A stretch of 64,000 nucleotides of DNA from Litomosoides sigmodontis (Eukaryota > Nematoda > Chromadorea > Rhabditida > Onchocercidae). Each line of letters begins with the position of its first letter. Within the stretch, counting starts at the first letter, position 1. The stretch lies in assembly GCA_963070105.1 (NCBI GenBank), contig OY718806.1:10106190-10170189 (forward strand), in the 5' to 3' direction. Shown here piece after piece: positions 59,266 through 64,000 of the stretch. The notes under the pieces are model-generated. The model was not told the DNA's origin, made no database searches, and worked only from the letters and a program-made list of their open reading frames with translations. The translations under genes were made by a program, and so were the position numbers.

Positions 59266-59616
59266 TTTGTAAAGCAAACAAGGGATGTTTTTTGGCAATC
59301 CAAAGAATTCAATTGAAATTCAAAACACCAGTGGGAATTTTTGATAACCAAGTTTGATGTTAATCCAGTTCCTCTGGTTTCTCTTCCGATCCAAAAATCC
59401 AAACTTGAGTCTAAATTTTGTGATCACCTGTAGACTGCGAGTTATTGAGCGCCGAATCTCAAATAATATATACGAACATTTGTGGAGTTTATTTTAATGC
59501 TATAGGTAGTGTGATAATCTTCTGTTCGTTTTCATATGATTCCTGGAACTCCTATTGTCCTCTTCGATGTACTCCGTCCTGTAAAAGCGAACTTTCAATT
59601 GCTCGAAATTAGATGC

Positions 59617-59622
59617 TTTATT
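59617..59622 (-). terminator. Candidate poly(A) signal of the EGF membrane protein
   Basis: AATAAA on the minus strand, 157 bases beyond the stop codon at 59779. Confidence 0.45.
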
Positions 59623-59778
59623 TTAGTGCAGAAATGTAAGGCTTGATGAATTTTGTACTGAATAATGCCATTTTGTTACTTGATGCTGATATAATGAAAT
59701 GTGATTGTAAAAAATAGGCGAATTATATGAAATGCGGTATCGGAAGATACTGATAACCAACAACATCCCATAAACAAG

Positions 59779-62378
59779 TCAGTACCTCTGCTCTACATTC
59801 AAACATTCTGTATTGCGTGCAGCCTGTTCAAGGATTGTTTTCCGGACTTCATACTCACGCTGCCGAAGATTTTCCCTGTCTGAACGTTGCCTCTTGTAAC
59901 TTCTACGTCGATGGAAGAAAATCATTGTTATTACCAGAAACAAAAGCAAAAAGCTCGTAGCTCCCATAATCGTTAGTCGCAATCGGAACTGCAAAATCAT
60001 CAGCGTTAGCATTGCACTACTCGATGATCAAAGTAAATTTTGGAATAAAGTGAATAAATTGGTATGTATCAGTGATTTTAAACCGATAAAACCATGGTAC
60101 CTGTGTTTCCGTCTCCTGTCGTTGTTGTTTTGCTTTGCTTTTTGAAATATCAATGTTGCATTCTGGGTACGTCCTGATTTTAGGTCCTTTTTGGGAGCAA
60201 CGATCGCAGTGAGTTCCAGTGAATCGTGCCGGACAAACACATGACTCGCTGTTATTGTTGATATCTGAATTCTTAAATTTTTAATTAATGTAAATTCGCT
60301 AGACTGTTGGAGTTGTGTTCGATTGATGAATCTTCTTACTTTTCAAGAATGCCTTAGTCAAGCTTAGTGGAGCGCTTATTTACCTGGATAACCGTGCTGA
60401 CAAATGATATCATGACAGTAATCGCCTTTCCAACCATCATCGCAAAGACATCTGAAATAAACTAAGGTTCATTTTTGAATCCTATTTTTTCAAATCCTGT
60501 TGGTTGAGAGATTTAAGTATTAGTAAATTTCGATGGGAAAAAATTTTTTAAGTGAAAACCTTCCATGTTTCCTTTTTCCATGATCACATCGGCTGACATA
60601 CTGACATTGTGCACCGAAAAAGTGTCCAGCACAGTGACAGTGGTTGTTTCTGAATTCACCACGACCATTACACTGAATGATAACTTCCACTATCTCAAAT
60701 TTCTCGAAGTACTTCATAGATGATGGTAAAGGAAAATTAATGAAATGTTAGTACAATGCTATTCACTGACATATTTCCATTAAGCTTACTAGCAGATCAG
60801 GCTCATGAAAAAGCGGGGATGAATTATTAAGGAGTAATTGTGATTTTTAAAAATAAAAATGAAAAATAGCAGAGGAAATAATACTGATATCTTAATTGAG
60901 GAAAAAAATGATAAGATCTATGAAGCACTCTAGAACTAGCGATTGAAAAGGATCAATCAGCTTCAATAGTAGCAATTGTTTACAAAAAAAATTTTGAAGA
61001 ACAAATGGTGTGAATGAGGAAATGAGGAAGACAATGTTGATGAAATTTATTCTAGAAATTAAGATTAATACTGTAAAGTTGACAAGATGAATGATAATAA
61101 TTGATAATTGCATTATGCAATAAGATAAACGAGTGTTATTTTATTTCAGAAAAGTCAAGGAAATATTTTGGTGCAGTGAAAGTAGCGTCGTTTAAGCATA
61201 TTTCAAACAATTACAAAATGAAGGAAAATTTTTCTATCGATTGCTACTTACCTTTAGTTTCATATGTTAGAGTTTGTGGTTAAATAATTAATTGCATTTG
61301 CAAAATGGACAGTTAAGCTAACTGATCTTGTGGTATTTTGCGAGCCTTAATAACAAATATGACAAAAGAGGATTACTTGTTGAAGAGATGTAAAAGATGA
61401 TATATAAAAATGATAAATGATGCATGATGCATGCTTGACAAAATTTAAAAATAAAAAATTTTTAGATAAGATTATTAGCATTATAGCTAGTGAATTGTGA
61501 AGTGATTTTGAGGAATTGCTTGCCTGATTTGCTTTCAATATGTCACATAAATCACCACTCCATTCTTCATCACAAATGCAAGGTTTATTAAAGAATAAGC
61601 TACTTGGATCATAACGAATTCCGACTGATATACCGTGTGCTATAAGAAATTATGAATTACAATTATCATTTCGGTCGAATTTTACGCAAAACCTAGCGTT
61701 TGTAATTTTTTTTAACCATTTCAATTATTTATGAAATGAAAAGGAAAACAAAAGCAAAGCAAAGTAATAGCATATAATGTGATTCTAAAAAAAAACGAAA
61801 AAATGGAGTACCACAGGCAAAGTCTAGACATCTTCTTCCGGTATATGGATGAAGACAAATACAACCATTTCCAATCATAATACCACCATTTCGACAGTAA
61901 GCATTGACATCATCATCTGCTGAATGAAGTGATATTTCTCTGAAGAAAAAAAAAATGCAAAATTTATAAATTTAACGAAAGTTTTTTGCTAAAGAGTTTT
62001 TTTTTGCTTACCTAAAAAATTTGACAGGTGAAATAGACGTGATAAGAGTAGGAGTAGTAAGAGTAGCAGAAGTTGCAGTAATACCATCTACAGTATTCCA
62101 TTGTTGCTTTACTTTATCCTCAAAATTTTATTTATCAAGAAAAATTGCAAATTTTAACGCTATTTTTTTAATTAATGAAGAGAACAGTGCTATTTAAATT
62201 TTAGGCATTATAAAATTAGGTATATAATTTTGTCGCGTATCATTCGAAAGAGAAAATACAATTTCTTTTTTTTTTTTCAAATTCTAATATTTTGCAATAA
62301 GAAATTGCTTATTACTGTTGTTTGAGCATGACTTCTAGCTTCCACGTATAATAGAATGAAAAATTGCCACTGATGCAT
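59779..62378 (-). CDS. Type I membrane protein with five EGF-like modules, 322 aa
   Basis: Eight exons: 62316-62378, 62012-62118, 61812-61939, 61524-61639, 60560-60672, 60385-60452, 60101-60264, 59779-59988; all phases agree (969 nt). Signal peptide MHQWQFFILLYVEARSHAQ. A Thr/Ser-rich stretch (about 22-56) is followed by Cys-rich EGF-like modules, for example CRNGG...CICLHPYTGRRC, CICDEEWSGDLC, CHCAGHFFGAQC, CLCDDGWKGDYC and CVCPARFTGTHC (about 70-225). A membrane span (about 259-278) and a basic stop-transfer RRRSYKRQR precede a 45-residue cytoplasmic tail ending VEQRY. The ATG at 62378 lies 15 bases behind a TTTATAG acceptor, suggesting trans-splicing. The intron between 61524 and 60672 begins with GC in place of GT. 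The protein is probably a surface receptor, ligand or adhesion molecule (inference). No named homologue recognised. Confidence 0.85.
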
Positions 62379-62400
62379 AATTACAACTTGAACCTATAAA
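62379..62400 (-). promoter_or_regulatory. Probable spliced-leader acceptor of the EGF membrane gene
   Basis: Minus-strand TTTATAG ends at 62394, giving a 15-base leader before the ATG at 62378. Confidence 0.45.
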
Positions 62401-63095
62401 AATTAATTTCATTTATTTATCTTCAAAAACGATAAATTATATCTTTACGTAATCAAAACCAATTCATTGCGCAATTCATCGGATGAATTGTCTGATTGAT
62501 GACAGTTTTACCTCACTGTTACTATTTTCAAACAATGCTTAAGTTTAATTTCACGACGTGAAATAATACTGCTCGCTGCGCAATCCGTTATTTCTTTTAT
62601 TAATTGTTGTAAATTTTAAAAATGAACGATATTAAAAAAATTACCGGTTTTACGCAAGAAATATCATCCTGCAAAAAATATCATCCTCACAAAACTAACA
62701 CATAATTAATTTCATGTTAACTACAAATTTAAATGCTAAAAAAACGATGAAACTTGAATTAATAATAAAATTTTCCGAAAAGGAAAGTGAGAATTGAAAA
62801 GCAAAAAGCAAGAAAATCAAAATGCAATTAATTATACTAATTTAGTGAACGAAACATGCACGGAACAGGATCAGAGATTGTAATAATTCCAATTCGAATG
62901 AAAAATGGATGCGCAACCCATTTCATCAAATTAAGATAATTATAACAACTCACACATTTTCTCCAAATTTCACTTACTCTCTGCATTCCAGCAAATCGTC
63001 GAAAAATGTATAAACACCTCATCAATCACCTTTCTACCCGTTTTAACCACATTTAATTGAACTATACCACAACATCGAATATATGTGTATATCTA

Positions 63096-63136
<41 letters not shown>

Positions 63137-64000
63137 ATGTGTGTCTGTGTGTGTGTGTGTGTGTGGTGTGTGCGTGTGTGTGTACACGAGGATCGTATTT
63201 TAACGGTTTAATTCTGTTATTGATTTCTGGAAGTAATTGGAATAAGAAATCCGGAATAACTGGTAATGTAATGATTGATTGTTTATTTAGAAAAAAAGAA
63301 AGGAGAAAAGGGAAAAAAATTACTTCATCATTGACAATGTGCCTTTTTTTATTTCTCGAACTTTTTACGTCCTCTCTTTTCAATCTCTCGTATGTTGTTT
63401 CTCTCTTCCCTTCCAACACTCGCTGAGCATTAATTTATTAATTTCTAATATCAATCATCGATTTCTTGTTTGTTATTGTTATAAACTGGAAACCGATCGA
63501 TTTAGCACTAGTGAGATGTCTATTATTTAATTTGATGAATTCGATTTATTAATGTGCTAGTTTGGCTTAAATCAAATTTCATCTTACCAATTAATTCGAT
63601 GCAGCTTTAATCCGTTGCATATCAAAGTGAAAGAAGTCGTCGTTTTTTTTCCGGACAAACAGAAAATATAATCGGAACATAGGATATTGCAATGGTTTTT
63701 TAAATTTATTAAAATGTTCTGTTTTCTCTTCGAAACAAAAACTCGACGTCTTTCATTGCATGCAAACATTAACTTGGAATAGTCGAAAAAGAAAGAATTT
63801 GCAGAGGTTTTTTTAGGAGGAATTCTTATTTGAACAAAACAGAACCAAAATTTTCCCTTCATTTAATTTTAAATTAAGTACTAATAAGACTTAAACAGCC
63901 TGTAATTATGCATTAGGAGTACCGATGGAATAAATTTTATGATAATTATCAATTATCAAAATCAATAAAAATGGATATAATGATGCGAACGACCGTTTAT
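62401..64000. other. Upstream flank of the EGF membrane gene, no gene seen
   Basis: AT-rich DNA with a TG array at about 63099-63183. Minus-strand ORFs at 62837-63025 and 63584-63862 show no recognisable motif. Confidence 0.4.
63099..63183. repeat. TG dinucleotide array
   Basis: Interrupted GT repeat upstream of the EGF membrane gene. Confidence 0.85.

Noticed and set aside
42732..62378. The vWA and EGF genes as parts of one large matrix protein
   Set aside because: The EGF gene has its own signal peptide, membrane span and stop, and dph-3 lies between them on the same strand.

Overview
The window looks like chromosomal DNA of a parasitic-type nematode, most likely a spirurid or filarial worm. 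This is inference: the DNA is strongly AT-rich, with long simple-sequence arrays, introns ending in the nematode-like TTTCAG, and start codons placed 6-41 bases behind an isolated splice acceptor, as expected of spliced-leader trans-splicing. The L1-family gene resembles nematode SAX-7/LAD-1. No prokaryotic gene, tRNA, rRNA, CRISPR array or transposase was recognised.

Layout. 1-14.3 kb: no convincing gene; TATAA, TAA, AT, 13-base and TAAA arrays fill much of it, and two small GC-richer islands at 11.75-12.04 kb are unassigned. 14.3-38.95 kb, plus strand: a 28-exon L1CAM gene (sax-7 type) encoding 1,339 residues as reconstructed: signal peptide, six Ig domains, five FN3 domains, one membrane span, and a tail with an FIGQY ankyrin motif and a PDZ-type end. 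Every splice phase was checked and the summed exons keep frame. Two further signal-peptide-like first exons lie inside large introns (25.9 kb and 36.7 kb), each in the phase of the next downstream exon. They predict a shorter isoform and a very short membrane stub. 42.7-46.4 kb, minus: a two-vWA-domain protein, 5' end not found. 46.4-53.9 kb: nothing recognised. 54.3-55.6 kb, minus: a candidate small protein downstream of dph-3 (diphthamide synthesis). 56.5-58.6 kb, plus: a complete nine-exon MAPK kinase of the MKK4 type, divergent from dph-3. 59.8-62.4 kb, minus: a complete eight-exon type I membrane protein with EGF-like repeats, convergent with the kinase. 62.4-64 kb: no gene seen.

How they fit. 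The L1-type adhesion molecule, the vWA protein and the EGF protein are cell-surface or extracellular; the kinase belongs to the JNK/p38 stress cascade; dph-3 is housekeeping. Nothing suggests one pathway. The most interesting feature is the three-tier first-exon layout of the L1CAM gene. All exon models were made by eye from splice consensus, phase and family resemblance; no alignment or expression data were available.
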